The notes: generated from the letters alone by a model not told the origin. A stretch of DNA of 64,000 nt from Micromonospora siamensis (GCF_900090305.1 NZ_LT607751.1:4464001-4528000); one strand, 5' to 3'. Numbered from the stretch's first letter, positions 21,531-31,075 are shown. A program made the numbers and translations.

Positions 21531-24500
21531 ACGGCTACCGTCTGTCCCCGATCCAGCGACTCGCCTGGTCGCACAAGCACGACCTGGTCCGGGCCCGGGT
21601 GCGCCTGGACCGCCCACTGGACCGGGCGAGGTTGCAGGCCGCCGTGGACACGGTGGTGGCCCGGCACGAGGCGCTGCGGCTGGTCCTGGTGCACCACCCC
21701 GGCCTGCGGGTGCCGATGCAGGACGTCGACGACGACCGCGTCGTCACCGTCGGCGCGCAGGGCGAACTGTCGGTCACCCTCACCGACGACGCCCTGGAGC
21801 TGGCCGCCACCCCGCTGATCGCCGACCCGGCCGGCCTGCGGCTGGTCCTCGCAGACCTGGCCCGGGCGTACGCCGGCGAGACGCTGCCGGAGGACCCGGA
21901 GGCGCTGCAGTTCCTCGACGTCGCCGAGTGGCAGCTGGAGGAGCGCGAGGCGGCCCCGGCCGCCGCGCCGGCCGCCCCGGCCGCCCGGCTGGTCACCCCG
22001 CACGGGGACGACCCGAGCGCCCCGGTCGCCGCCACCGTGGACACCGCCGGCCTGACCGACGTGGCGCGGACCGCCGGCGTCGAGCCGGGCACCGTGCTGC
22101 TGGCCGCCTGGGCGGTGGCGGTGGCCCGCCGGGCGGAGGCGCCGGACGGGGCCGACGAGGCGGAGCTGGTGCTGGCCCGGTGGAACGACGGCCGGCACGC
22201 CGCCGGCACCACCACCGTGGTGGGCCCGCTGGGCGGCTACGGTCCGCTGCGGCTGCCCCTGCCGCTGCCCGCCGCCCCGGCCGATCTGCTGGCCGCCGTA
22301 CGCGCCGCCGAGGTGGCCGCCGACGGCACGTTCCACCTGGTGGAGCCGGTGGACGAGCAGACCGGCGCGGTCGCCGGCTTCGCGGTGGAATACGTCGTGG
22401 ACCCGACCACGCTGGCCGGGTTGGGCGCCGGCGCGGTCGAGGTGGGCACCCCGGCGGCGGCCACCGGCCCGCAGCTCACCGCGCTGGTCGACGGCGACCG
22501 GATCTCGCTGCGGGTGGTCGGTGGCCAGTGGCTGCTGGACTCGCTGCTCGCGGTGCTGCGCAGCCTGCCGGCCGCGCTGGCCGAGGGCACGCCGCCGACC
22601 GGGCTCGGCGACGCCGAGGCCCGTTGGCTGGCCGACGCGGCCGGCGACCCGGGTGCGGCGTCGACGCGTACCCTCGTGGAGCTGCTCGACGCGGGCCTGG
22701 CCGGGATGGCTCCCGACGCCGTGGCGGTGCTCGCCGCGGACGGCGGCTACGCCGCGGGTGAGCTGCGGGAGCGGGCCGCGCGGGTGGCCGGCGCGCTGGC
22801 CGCGCGCGGGCTGCGGGGCGCCCCGGTCGGGGTGCTGGCCACCCGGTCCCGGGAGACCGTGGTGGCGTTCCTCGGCGTGCTGCGCGCCGGGGCGGTCTTC
22901 GTCCCGCTGGACCCGGACGCCCCGGCGCCGCGGCTCGCCGCCCAGCTCGCGGCGGTCGGCGCGCGGCTCGTGGTGGGTGCCGGCGGCCCGGCGACCGTGT
23001 CGGTCGACGACCTGGTCGCGGCCGGCGAGCCGTCGCCCGCCGCGCCGCCCGCCCCGACCGACCCGGCGTACGTCATCTTCACCTCCGGCTCGACCGGCAC
23101 GCCGCGACCGGTGCAGGTGTCGCACGGCGCCGCCGCGCACCTGGCCGACGCCCTCGAATCGGCCGTCCACGCCGGCAGCCGGCCGGGGCTGCGGGTGGCG
23201 GTGAACGCCCCGCTCACCTTCGACGCCTCGATCAAGCAGCTGGTGCAGCTCGGCCACGGCCGCGGCCTCTACCTGGTGCCCGAGGAGACCCGCCGCGACG
23301 GCGCGGAGCTGGCCGACACGCTGGCCGCGCACGACGTCGACGTGCTCGACCTGACCCCGTCGCAGCTGCGCATCCTGCTCGCCGGGGCGGGCGACCGCCC
23401 GCTGCCCGGCCTGCTGCTGCTCGGCGGGGAGGCGGTCGCGCCCGACCTGTGGGAGACGGTGGCCGCGCTGCCCGGCGTCCGGGCGGTCAACCTGTACGGC
23501 CCGACCGAGTGCACCGTGGACACCAGCGCCGCCGAGATCCGTGCCGGGGACGCTCCCAGCATCGGCCGGCCGCTGCCCGGCGTCACGGTGTGGGTGCTCG
23601 ACGAGCGGCTGCGCCCGGTCCCGCCGGGGGTCGCCGGAGAGCTGTGCGTCGCCGGGCCGCAGCTCGCCGACGGCTACCGGGGCGACCCGGAGACCACCGC
23701 CCGGCGGTTCGTCTCCGTGCAGCTGCCGTCCGGGCGCACCGAGCGGGTGTACCGCACCGGCGACCGGGTCCGCTTCGACGCCGACCGGCGGCTGCGCTAC
23801 CTGGGCCGCCTCGACGACCAGGTGAAGATCCACGGGTTCCGGGTGGAGCCGGGCGAGGTCGCCGCGGTGCTGCGCGGGCACCCGGAGGTGGCCGACGCGG
23901 CCGTGGTGGCCCGGGACGACGACGGGCACGGCGACCGGCTGGTCGCCTACGTCCGCCCGGGTCGACCGACCCGCGCCGTCGACGTGGACGTCGAGCGGAT
24001 CGCCGGGGTCAACCCGCACGAGACCCGCTACCTGTACGACGAGATCTTCGTCCAGCGGGTGTACCTGCGCGACGGCATCGTGCTGCGTCCCGGGGCGACC
24101 GTGCTCGACGTGGGCGCGAACATCGGCATGTTCTCGCTCTTCGTGCACGCCGCCTGCCCGGACGCGACGATCCACGCCTTCGAGCCGGTCCCGTCGGTGG
24201 CCGGGCTGCTGCGCCGCAACGTCGCCGCGTTCGGCGTACCGGCCACGGTGCATCCCTTCGGGCTGTCCCGGGCGGACGGGGAGGTCTCGTTCACCTACTA
24301 CCCGGGCTACTCGATGATGTCCGGCCACGCCGCGTACGCCGATCCGGACGCCGAGGTGGCGGTGATCAAGAGGTTCCTCGCCAACGAGCGGGACGCCGGG
24401 GCGGGCGAGCGGGACGTGCTGCTGGACCGGGTCGACGAGCTGCTCGTCGAGCGGTTCGCCGGCCGGGAGCTGACGGTGCCGGTCCGGCCGCTGTCGGACG

Positions 24501-26815
24501 TCCTCGACGAGCTGGCGCCCGAGCGGATCGACCTGCTGAAGATCGACGTGCAGCGCGCCGAGGCGGACGTGCTCGCCGGGCTGGCCGACCGGCACTGGCC
24601 GCTGGTCGCCCAGGTCGCCATGGAGGTGCACGACGCCCCCGGCACCGACACCGCGGGCCGGCTGGCCGAGCTGGTGGCCCTCTTCGAGGCCCGCGGCTTC
24701 GACGTGGTCACCCGGCAGGACGACCTGCTGGCCGGCACCGACCGGCACACCCTGCACGCGGTACGCCCGGAGTACGCCGCCGACCCGCGTCCGGCGGTGA
24801 CCGTGCCGGACGGGCCGGCCACCGGCCCGCTCGACGAGCGGCTGACCGGCTGGCTCGCCGACCGGCTCCCGGCCCACCTGGTGCCGGCGGCCGTGGTGCT
24901 CCTCGACGCGCTGCCGCTGACCGGCAACGGCAAGCTGGACCGGGCGGCACTGCCCGCGCCCCGCCTCGACCGGCCCGGCGACGGCCCGGCCGTGGCGCCG
25001 GTCAACCGGGCGGAGGCGATCCTGGTCGAGGCGTGGCGGGAGGTGCTGGGCGTGCCGGGCGTCGGCGTGACCGACCCGTTCTTCGCCCTCGGCGGCGACT
25101 CCATCCGCAGCATCCAGGTGCAGGTCGCGGCGAACCGGCGCGGGCTGTCCTTCCGGCTGGGCGACATCTTCACGTACCAGACCATCCGGGAGCTGGTGAC
25201 GCACGGCGAGATCACCCTGGACGGAGTGGCGCCGCAGGTCGCGGCCGAGCCGGCCGGGCGGTTCGCGCTGGTGGCCGCCGCGGACCGGGCGGAGCTGCCC
25301 GGCGGACTCGACGACGCGTACCCGATGACCGCCCTCCAGCAGGGCATGGTCTACCACTGCGAGGTGACCGGCGACCCGGCGATGTACCACAACGTGACCG
25401 CGCACCGGATCGCCGCGCCGCTGGACGCGGCGGCGCTGCGCCGCGCGGCGGCCGGTCTGGTGGCCACCCATCCGGTGCTGCGGACCGGGTTCGCGCTGGG
25501 CGCGTACTCCGAGCCGTTGCAGCTGGTGCACACCGACGTGCCGGTCGAGGTGCCGGTGACGGACCTGAGCGGCGCCGATCCGCAGACCCGCCGGGCCCGG
25601 ATCGACGACCTGGTGGCCCAGGAACGGGTACGCCCCTTCGACCTGACCCGCCCGCCGCTACTGCGGCTGCACGCCGTCCAGGAGGACGCCGACACGTTCA
25701 CCCTGATCATCGCCGAGTTCCACGCCGTCCTGGACGGCTGGAGCCTGCACCTGTTCCGCACCGACCTGCTCGCCGCGTACGACCGGGAGCGCGCCGGCAC
25801 GACGTACCCGGCGCGGCCGGGCCTGCCGGTGCGGGAGTACGTGGCGGCCGAGCGGGCCGCCCTGGCCGACCCCGGCACCCGCCGGTTCTGGCTGGACGGC
25901 CCGGGCGCGCTGCCACCGCTGCTGCTCGGCGGCCCGGCGCCGCGGACCACCACCACCCAGCGGGTGCCGCTGCGCGGGGACGCCACCGAGGTCGTCACCG
26001 CGGCGGCCCGGGCGGCCGGCGTACCGGTCAAGTCCTGGCTGCTCGCGGTCCACCTGCGGATGCTCGGCGAGCTCGCCGGGCGGGACGACGTGGTCACCGG
26101 ACTGGTGGTCGGCGGCCGGCCCGAGGGCGAGGGCAGCGACGCCACCCTCGGGCTGTTCCTCAACACCCTGCCGGTGGGCCTGACGCTGGGCACCCGCTCC
26201 CCGGCCGACCTGGCCGCCGAGGTGTGGCGGGCCGAACGGCGGATGATGGGGCACCACCGCTTCCCGCTCGCCGAGATCGTCCGCGCCGGTGGGGCCGGTC
26301 CCCGCTTCGACCACTTCTTCAACTGGACCCACTTCCCGAACGGGCCGGCCGGCGGCGGCAGCCGCATCGTGGACAGTCGCGGGATCACCGTGGACGTGGC
26401 GTTCAGCCTCGCCGTGGACGCCGAGCTGGACGCCGACACGGGCCGGCTGGCCCTGACCGTCCAGTACGACCACCGCACCGTCCCCGCCGACCGGGTGGAC
26501 GCCTTCTCCGACGGCTTCCGCCGGCTGCTGGCCGCCGACCCGACCGCGCCGCTGCCGGCCGTACCGACCGGGCCGGCGACCGGGGACGACGCCCGGGACC
26601 GGTGGGCGACCCGGGTGGCGGCGGCCTGGCAGGAGGTCCTCGGGATCGCCCCGGGTGACCCGGCGACCGACTGGTCGGCCGCCGGTGGGGACTCGCTGCG
26701 GGCGCTGCGGCTCGTCACCGTGCTGCGGCAGCGCCACGGCAGCGACCTCACGCTGCCCGAGTTCCTGACCCTGGGCAGCTACGGGCGGTTGGTGGACCGG
26801 GTGGCGCGCTCGTGA
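21527..26815 (+). CDS. NRPS, degenerate C - A with embedded FkbM-type methyltransferase - PCP - C - PCP
   Basis: A 1762-residue synthetase starting at GTG in a GTGA overlap. Residues 1-380 resemble a condensation domain, but the active-site block near 93-102 reads ATPLIADPAG instead of HHxxxDG, so it is probably non-catalytic. The A domain (about 390-1140, TSGSTG near 520) has pocket residues D-A-K-D-L-G-L-V-D, matching Glu codes. Between its core and the NGKLD motif (about 1133) is an FkbM-family methyltransferase with DVGANIGMFS (about 861) and LLKIDVQRAE (about 1006). Then come a PCP (Ser about 1192), a C domain with FHAVLDG (catalytic second His about 1399 kept, first His replaced by Phe) and a final PCP (GGDSLR, Ser about 1723). 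There is no TE or reductase, so release happens elsewhere. Confidence 0.95.
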   Translation: MNGYRLSPIQRLAWSHKHDLVRARVRLDRPLDRARLQAAVDTVVARHEALRLVLVHHPGLRVPMQDVDDDRVVTVGAQGELSVTLTDDALELAATPLIADPAGLRLVLADLARAYAGETLPEDPEALQFLDVAEWQLEEREAAPAAAPAAPAARLVTPHGDDPSAPVAATVDTAGLTDVARTAGVEPGTVLLAAWAVAVARRAEAPDGADEAELVLARWNDGRHAAGTTTVVGPLGGYGPLRLPLPLPAAPADLLAAVRAAEVAADGTFHLVEPVDEQTGAVAGFAVEYVVDPTTLAGLGAGAVEVGTPAAATGPQLTALVDGDRISLRVVGGQWLLDSLLAVLRSLPAALAEGTPPTGLGDAEARWLADAAGDPGAASTRTLVELLDAGLAGMAPDAVAVLAADGGYAAGELRERAARVAGALAARGLRGAPVGVLATRSRETVVAFLGVLRAGAVFVPLDPDAPAPRLAAQLAAVGARLVVGAGGPATVSVDDLVAAGEPSPAAPPAPTDPAYVIFTSGSTGTPRPVQVSHGAAAHLADALESAVHAGSRPGLRVAVNAPLTFDASIKQLVQLGHGRGLYLVPEETRRDGAELADTLAAHDVDVLDLTPSQLRILLAGAGDRPLPGLLLLGGEAVAPDLWETVAALPGVRAVNLYGPTECTVDTSAAEIRAGDAPSIGRPLPGVTVWVLDERLRPVPPGVAGELCVAGPQLADGYRGDPETTARRFVSVQLPSGRTERVYRTGDRVRFDADRRLRYLGRLDDQVKIHGFRVEPGEVAAVLRGHPEVADAAVVARDDDGHGDRLVAYVRPGRPTRAVDVDVERIAGVNPHETRYLYDEIFVQRVYLRDGIVLRPGATVLDVGANIGMFSLFVHAACPDATIHAFEPVPSVAGLLRRNVAAFGVPATVHPFGLSRADGEVSFTYYPGYSMMSGHAAYADPDAEVAVIKRFLANERDAGAGERDVLLDRVDELLVERFAGRELTVPVRPLSDVLDELAPERIDLLKIDVQRAEADVLAGLADRHWPLVAQVAMEVHDAPGTDTAGRLAELVALFEARGFDVVTRQDDLLAGTDRHTLHAVRPEYAADPRPAVTVPDGPATGPLDERLTGWLADRLPAHLVPAAVVLLDALPLTGNGKLDRAALPAPRLDRPGDGPAVAPVNRAEAILVEAWREVLGVPGVGVTDPFFALGGDSIRSIQVQVAANRRGLSFRLGDIFTYQTIRELVTHGEITLDGVAPQVAAEPAGRFALVAAADRAELPGGLDDAYPMTALQQGMVYHCEVTGDPAMYHNVTAHRIAAPLDAAALRRAAAGLVATHPVLRTGFALGAYSEPLQLVHTDVPVEVPVTDLSGADPQTRRARIDDLVAQERVRPFDLTRPPLLRLHAVQEDADTFTLIIAEFHAVLDGWSLHLFRTDLLAAYDRERAGTTYPARPGLPVREYVAAERAALADPGTRRFWLDGPGALPPLLLGGPAPRTTTTQRVPLRGDATEVVTAAARAAGVPVKSWLLAVHLRMLGELAGRDDVVTGLVVGGRPEGEGSDATLGLFLNTLPVGLTLGTRSPADLAAEVWRAERRMMGHHRFPLAEIVRAGGAGPRFDHFFNWTHFPNGPAGGGSRIVDSRGITVDVAFSLAVDAELDADTGRLALTVQYDHRTVPADRVDAFSDGFRRLLAADPTAPLPAVPTGPATGDDARDRWATRVAAAWQEVLGIAPGDPATDWSAAGGDSLRALRLVTVLRQRHGSDLTLPEFLTLGSYGRLVDRVARS

Positions 26816-27990
26816 CCGGGCTCGGCACGGCCGCCGTGCACGGCGACGACGGCCTGGTCCCCGGTGCGGCGGTGGCCCCGCCGATCGTGCAGAGCGCGAC
26901 GTTCAGCGCCGAGTCCGACGAGCGGTTCACCGAGATCGCCACCGAGAGCCGGGGCAGCGCCTTCTACACCAGGTACGGCAACCCGAACCACGCGCAGGTG
27001 GCGGCGGTCGTCGCCGCGCTGGAGGGCGCGGAGACCGGGCTGGTCACCGCCTCCGGGATGGGCGCGATCAGCACCGTCGCGCTGGCGCTGCTGCGCGCCG
27101 GTGACCACGTGGTGGTGCAGCGCAGCACGTACGGCGGCACCACCTCGCTCGCCACCGGCCTGCTGCCCCGGTTCGGGGTGGCGTACACCCAGGTCGACCA
27201 GACCGACACCGCGGCGTTCGCCGGGGCGTTGCGGCCGCAGACCCGGCTGGTGCTGGTGGAGACGCCGAGCAATCCGCTGCTGGAGCTGACCGACCTGGCG
27301 GCGGTGGTGGAGCTGGCGCACGCGGCCGGGGCGCTGGTGGTGGTGGACAACACCTTCGCCACCCCGGTGAACCAGCGTCCGACGGCCGTCGGGGCGGACC
27401 TGGTCTGGCACAGCGGCACCAAGTTCCTCGGCGGGCACTCCGACGTCTCCGCCGGGGTGGTCGTCGGCTCCGCCGCACTGATCGAGCGGGTGTGGCGGAC
27501 CGCGATCGTCACCGGTGCCACCCTCGGCCCGGTGGACGCCTGGCTGCTGCTGCGTGGCATCCGGACGCTGCCGCTGCGGGTGGAGCGGCACAACGCCAAC
27601 GCCCTCGCCCTGGCCCGGGCGTTGGAGGGGCACCCGGCGGTGGCGCGGGTCCGCTACCCGGGGCTGGCGTCGCATCCGCAGCACGCGCTGGCCCGCCGGC
27701 AGATGACCGGTTTCGGCGGGGTCCTCGGCGTCGAGCTGCGCGGCGGCCGGGCGGGCGCCACGGCGCTGCTGGGCGGGCTGCGGCTGGCCAAACGCGCGGC
27801 CAGCCTGGGCAGCGTCAGCACGCTGGTGGTGCATCCCCGCTCGATGTGGGCGGGCATCGTGGACGCCGGGCAGCTGGCCGCCGCCGGCATCTCGGACGGC
27901 CTGGTGCGGGTCTCCACCGGCATCGAGGACACCGCCGACCTGGTGGCGGACTTCCTCGCGGCGGCCGACCTGGCGGTGGACGTGGGGTGA
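26812..27990 (+). CDS. Cys/Met-metabolism PLP-dependent enzyme (cystathionine gamma-lyase/synthase fold)
   Basis: A 392-residue fold-type I PLP enzyme. The PLP lysine is in SGTKFLGGHSD (Lys204), with the family motifs YTRYGNPNHAQ, ETPSNPLLELTD and DNTFATPVNQRP. It lacks the usual SATKY wording but is otherwise typical of gamma-lyases and gamma-synthases. The GTG start overlaps the NRPS stop, making it the last tightly coupled gene of the operon. That position points to a pathway role, such as gamma-elimination or gamma-substitution on an O-activated homoserine-type substrate to make an unusual amino acid, rather than housekeeping methionine metabolism. The role is inferred; the family call is secure. 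Confidence 0.9.
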   Translation: MTGLGTAAVHGDDGLVPGAAVAPPIVQSATFSAESDERFTEIATESRGSAFYTRYGNPNHAQVAAVVAALEGAETGLVTASGMGAISTVALALLRAGDHVVVQRSTYGGTTSLATGLLPRFGVAYTQVDQTDTAAFAGALRPQTRLVLVETPSNPLLELTDLAAVVELAHAAGALVVVDNTFATPVNQRPTAVGADLVWHSGTKFLGGHSDVSAGVVVGSAALIERVWRTAIVTGATLGPVDAWLLLRGIRTLPLRVERHNANALALARALEGHPAVARVRYPGLASHPQHALARRQMTGFGGVLGVELRGGRAGATALLGGLRLAKRAASLGSVSTLVVHPRSMWAGIVDAGQLAAAGISDGLVRVSTGIEDTADLVADFLAAADLAVDVG

Positions 27991-28082
27991 TCCGGCCGAC
28001 GTGCCGGGCCGTCCACCGCTGGGCGAGAATCAGGACCGTCCGGGGTCGCGGTGACCGGCGAACGGCGATGGGTGGTCGAGTC

Positions 28083-29654
28083 ATGAGGACGGTCCAGGTG
28101 GTGATCGTCGGTGCCGGGCCCACCGGGCTCACCGCCGCCACGCTGCTCGGCCAGTACGGCGTCGAGTGCCTCGTCCTCGACCGCTTCGGCGGGATCTACC
28201 GGCTGCCCCGGGCCGTCGCCCTGGACGACGAGGTGCACCGCGTCCTGGCCAGGCTGGGGGTCGCCGACGAGTTCGCGGCCATCTCCCGCCCGCACCGGGG
28301 TCTGCGCCTGCTCGACCGGGACATGCGGGTGCTGGCCGAGTTCGCCCGCGACCCGGCCCCGGGCCGGCACGGCTACCCGCAGGGAAGCCTGTTCGACCAG
28401 CCGGAGCTGGAGGCGATCCTGCGCCGCAACCTGGCCCGCCACCCGTCGGTCACCCTCCGCGGCAACGCCGAGGTCACCGCCCTGACCCAGAACCCCGACG
28501 GGGTACGGGTCGACGTCACCGACACCGCCACCGGCGTCCCGGAGTCCGTCCGGGCCGGGTACGTGCTGGGCTGCGACGGCGCCAACAGCCTCACCAGGTC
28601 GACCATCGGCGCCGCCATGCGGGAGCTGGGTTTCACCCAACGCTGGCTGGTGGTGGACGTGAGCACCGAGGCCGACCTGGGCCAGTGGGAGGGCGTGCAC
28701 CAGCTCTCCGATCCGGCCCGCGCCGGCACGTACATGCGGGTGGGCAGGACCCGCCACCGGTGGGAGTTCCAGCTGCGCCCCGGTGAGACCGCCGACGACC
28801 ACCGCGACATCACCCGGCTGCACCCGCTGATCTCGCGGTGGACCGGGGACCTTCCCGTCGACCAGCTGGAGATCGTCCGCGTCGCCGAGTACACCTTCCG
28901 CGCCCGGGTCGCCGACCGGTGGCGCGACCGTCGGGTGTTCCTGCTCGGCGACGCCGCCCACCTCACCCCGCCCTTCATCGGCCAGGGCATGTGCGCCGGG
29001 CAGCGCGACGCGATGAACCTGGCCTGGAAGCTGGCCGGCGTGCTCGCCGGCACGCTGGGCGGAACCGCGCTGGACACGTACCAGGTCGAACGCGCCCGGC
29101 ACGTCCGCGCCATGATCAGGCTGGCGAAGCTCCTCGGCACGGCCATGACGGCCGGCGGCGAGCTGGGCGACGTCGTCCGCCGCGCCGTGGCGCCGCGACT
29201 GCACCTCGTGCCGGGGCTCACCGGCCTGGCGACGGACAGCCGGACCCCGCCGCTGCGCCGCTCCGGGCTCGTGCTGCGGCCACGGCTGCGCCGCGGACTC
29301 GCCGGTGGGCTCTGCCCGAACGCGATCGTCGACGGCGACCGACGCTTCGACGACGTGGCCGCGGGCCGGTTCGCGATCGTCACCGCCGTCGAAGCGTCCG
29401 CCGCGGCGCGGGCCGCCATCGCACGGCGCGGAGCGGTGCTGGTCCTCGCCCGGCCGGCCGACGCGCTGCACCGCTGGCTGCGGTCGGGTGGGGCCCGGGT
29501 CGCGGTGGTCCGGCCCGACGGTGTCGTCCTGCGGGCCGGTCGCCGGCTGCTTCCCGCCATGGTCGAGGCCGTCCGGCCCATCGGACCGGTGGGTCCTGGA
29601 CAGGACGGACGCCGCCTGCGGCAGGCGGGTCCGGTCCGGCCGAGCCGCCGGTAG
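28083..29654 (+). CDS. FAD-dependent aromatic-type monooxygenase (PheA/MhpA-like)
   Basis: A 523-residue class A flavoprotein monooxygenase. It has the N-terminal Rossmann motif VVIVGAGPTGLTAATLLGQYG, the mid-sequence DG motif (LGCDGANSLTR), and the FAD-ribityl motif LLGDAAHLTPPFIGQGMCAGQRDAMNLAWKLAG split over residues of about 285-320. Closest by pattern to 3-(3-hydroxyphenyl)propionate-hydroxylase-like enzymes, which hydroxylate aromatic rings using NAD(P)H. It lies 92 bp after the PLP gene on the same strand and could be the last gene of the operon or have its own promoter. ATG at 28083 is preferred because the Rossmann motif follows at once; an in-frame ATG at 28068 has no better ribosome site. 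It ends convergently with an MFS gene. Confidence 0.88.
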   Translation: MRTVQVVIVGAGPTGLTAATLLGQYGVECLVLDRFGGIYRLPRAVALDDEVHRVLARLGVADEFAAISRPHRGLRLLDRDMRVLAEFARDPAPGRHGYPQGSLFDQPELEAILRRNLARHPSVTLRGNAEVTALTQNPDGVRVDVTDTATGVPESVRAGYVLGCDGANSLTRSTIGAAMRELGFTQRWLVVDVSTEADLGQWEGVHQLSDPARAGTYMRVGRTRHRWEFQLRPGETADDHRDITRLHPLISRWTGDLPVDQLEIVRVAEYTFRARVADRWRDRRVFLLGDAAHLTPPFIGQGMCAGQRDAMNLAWKLAGVLAGTLGGTALDTYQVERARHVRAMIRLAKLLGTAMTAGGELGDVVRRAVAPRLHLVPGLTGLATDSRTPPLRRSGLVLRPRLRRGLAGGLCPNAIVDGDRRFDDVAAGRFAIVTAVEASAAARAAIARRGAVLVLARPADALHRWLRSGGARVAVVRPDGVVLRAGRRLLPAMVEAVRPIGPVGPGQDGRRLRQAGPVRPSRR

Positions 29655-29686
29655 CCCGTGACCGCCACCGCCCACGCCGCCGGTGG

Positions 29687-30982
29687 TCAACCGCCCCCGG
29701 CACCGGCCTGGACGGGGTCGGGCGGCGTGGGCGGGTGCGTCGCCACCGGCTGGTCCGGCGGCGCGCCGGCAACGGAGCGACCGGGGGCCACCGTGGTCAA
29801 CCGGCGCACGTCCGGGCTGGCCAGCATGCCGAGGACCGACAGCAGCACCAGCGTCGCCAGGATCAGCAGCGTGCCGCGGGTGCCGAGCGCGGCGGCCACC
29901 GGTCCGACCCCGACCTGGCCGATCGGGATGGCGACCCAGGATCCCAGCATGTCGTAGGAGTAGACGCGGGCCAACCGGTCGGCGGGGACGTGCTGCGCGA
30001 TGGACGTGTCCCAGGCCACCGCGAACTGCTCGACGGCGATGCCGGCCGCCACCGCGGCCGGGATCAGCACGACGGTCAGCGGCGCGAGGGCCAGCCCGAG
30101 CAGCAGGAGCGACGCGGCCAGCATGCAGGCCACCCCGAGCCGCAGGAGCCGACGCACCCGCAGTCGCAGGGCGATCAGGCCGCCGACGAGCATGCCGGCG
30201 GTCTCCGCCGCCAGCACCACACCCCAGGCGCCCCGGCCGACCGTGTCGTCCGCGACGGTCGGTCCGAGCACGTTCACGCCGCCGGCGAGGGCTCCGTTGA
30301 GGACCATGAAGCCGAGCACCACCACCCACACCCACGTCCGCGCGGTGAACTCCGTCCAGCCCTCGCGGAGATCGGCGACGACGCCCCCGCCGGCACGCGT
30401 CTGCGGCGGGACGGCGACCCGGAGCCCGGCGAAGGCGGCAGCCGCGACGGCGAAGGCGATCGCGTCGACGGCCAGGCCCCAACCGGGTCCGACGGCGGCC
30501 ACCAGGAGGCCACCGAGCGCGGCGCCACCGATCATGCCCCCGTTGACGCCGAGCCGGAGGATCGCGTTGGCCGACTGGATCAGCTCCGGTGGCACGGTCT
30601 GCGGCGTGGCGGCGGCCGAAGCGGGCTGGGACAGGGCGCTCACGATGCCGTTGACCGCGGCGAGCGCCAGTAGCAGCGGGACCGTCGCCGCGCCGGTGAG
30701 CACGAGGGCGGCCACCGCCGCCTGGGTCGACGCACCCAGCAGGTTGGAGCCGACCAGCACCAGCCGACGCGGTATCCGGTCGGCCACCACCCCGCCGACG
30801 AGCACGAACAGCACGGTCATCAGCGATCGCGCGCCGACCACCAGGCCCAGGTCCCGCACCGAGCCGGTCAGGTCGAGTACGGCGAAGGCCAGCGCGATGG
30901 GGGCGACCCCGTTGCCGAGCATGTTGACCAGCCGGCCGGCCGCCAGGTGGCGGAACGCGGCGTGGCGAAGCGGGGCCAGCAT
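29687..30982 (-). CDS. MFS transporter (EntS/MFS_3-like)
   Basis: A 431-residue integral membrane protein with about 12 hydrophobic segments, beginning MLAPLRHAAFRHLAAGRLVNML, and the conserved cytoplasmic loop GGVVADRIPRRLVL between segments 2 and 3. A Pro/Ala-rich cytoplasmic tail of about 40 residues closes it. Proteins of this group often export siderophores or peptides, and it sits immediately next to the NRPS operon in convergent orientation, so self-resistance or product export is plausible. It resembles the MFS module fused to the first synthetase, giving the locus two candidate exporters. The upstream divergent region holds a 14-bp perfect palindrome. Confidence 0.88.
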   Translation of the reverse strand: MLAPLRHAAFRHLAAGRLVNMLGNGVAPIALAFAVLDLTGSVRDLGLVVGARSLMTVLFVLVGGVVADRIPRRLVLVGSNLLGASTQAAVAALVLTGAATVPLLLALAAVNGIVSALSQPASAAATPQTVPPELIQSANAILRLGVNGGMIGGAALGGLLVAAVGPGWGLAVDAIAFAVAAAAFAGLRVAVPPQTRAGGGVVADLREGWTEFTARTWVWVVVLGFMVLNGALAGGVNVLGPTVADDTVGRGAWGVVLAAETAGMLVGGLIALRLRVRRLLRLGVACMLAASLLLLGLALAPLTVVLIPAAVAAGIAVEQFAVAWDTSIAQHVPADRLARVYSYDMLGSWVAIPIGQVGVGPVAAALGTRGTLLILATLVLLSVLGMLASPDVRRLTTVAPGRSVAGAPPDQPVATHPPTPPDPVQAGAGGG

Positions 30983-31061
30983 CGGTCCTCCATCCGGACG
31001 CCGACGACGTCACCGTGGTGCTACCCGCGGACGACGGCGTCCGGGACATCCGCAATGGTCG

Positions 31062-31075
31062 ACCGTCCGGACGGT
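31062..31075. promoter_or_regulatory. Perfect 14-bp palindrome, possible operator
   Basis: ACCGTCCGGACGGT is a perfect palindrome in the 184-bp divergent gap between the MFS gene (start 30982, minus) and the GNAT gene (start 31167, plus). The placement suits a dimeric repressor site serving one or both genes. No regulator gene lies immediately beside it. In DNA this GC-rich, a 14-bp palindrome can arise by chance, so this is suggestive only. Confidence 0.35.

Noticed and set aside
21506..25531. Minus-strand open frame of about 1340 codons opposite the third synthetase
   Set aside because: Antisense shadow with no recognisable domain; the plus strand encodes a continuous NRPS.
26815..30000. 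MbtH-like helper protein near the NRPS genes
   Set aside because: I looked in and around the operons for the short MbtH signature and did not find it, so none is annotated.
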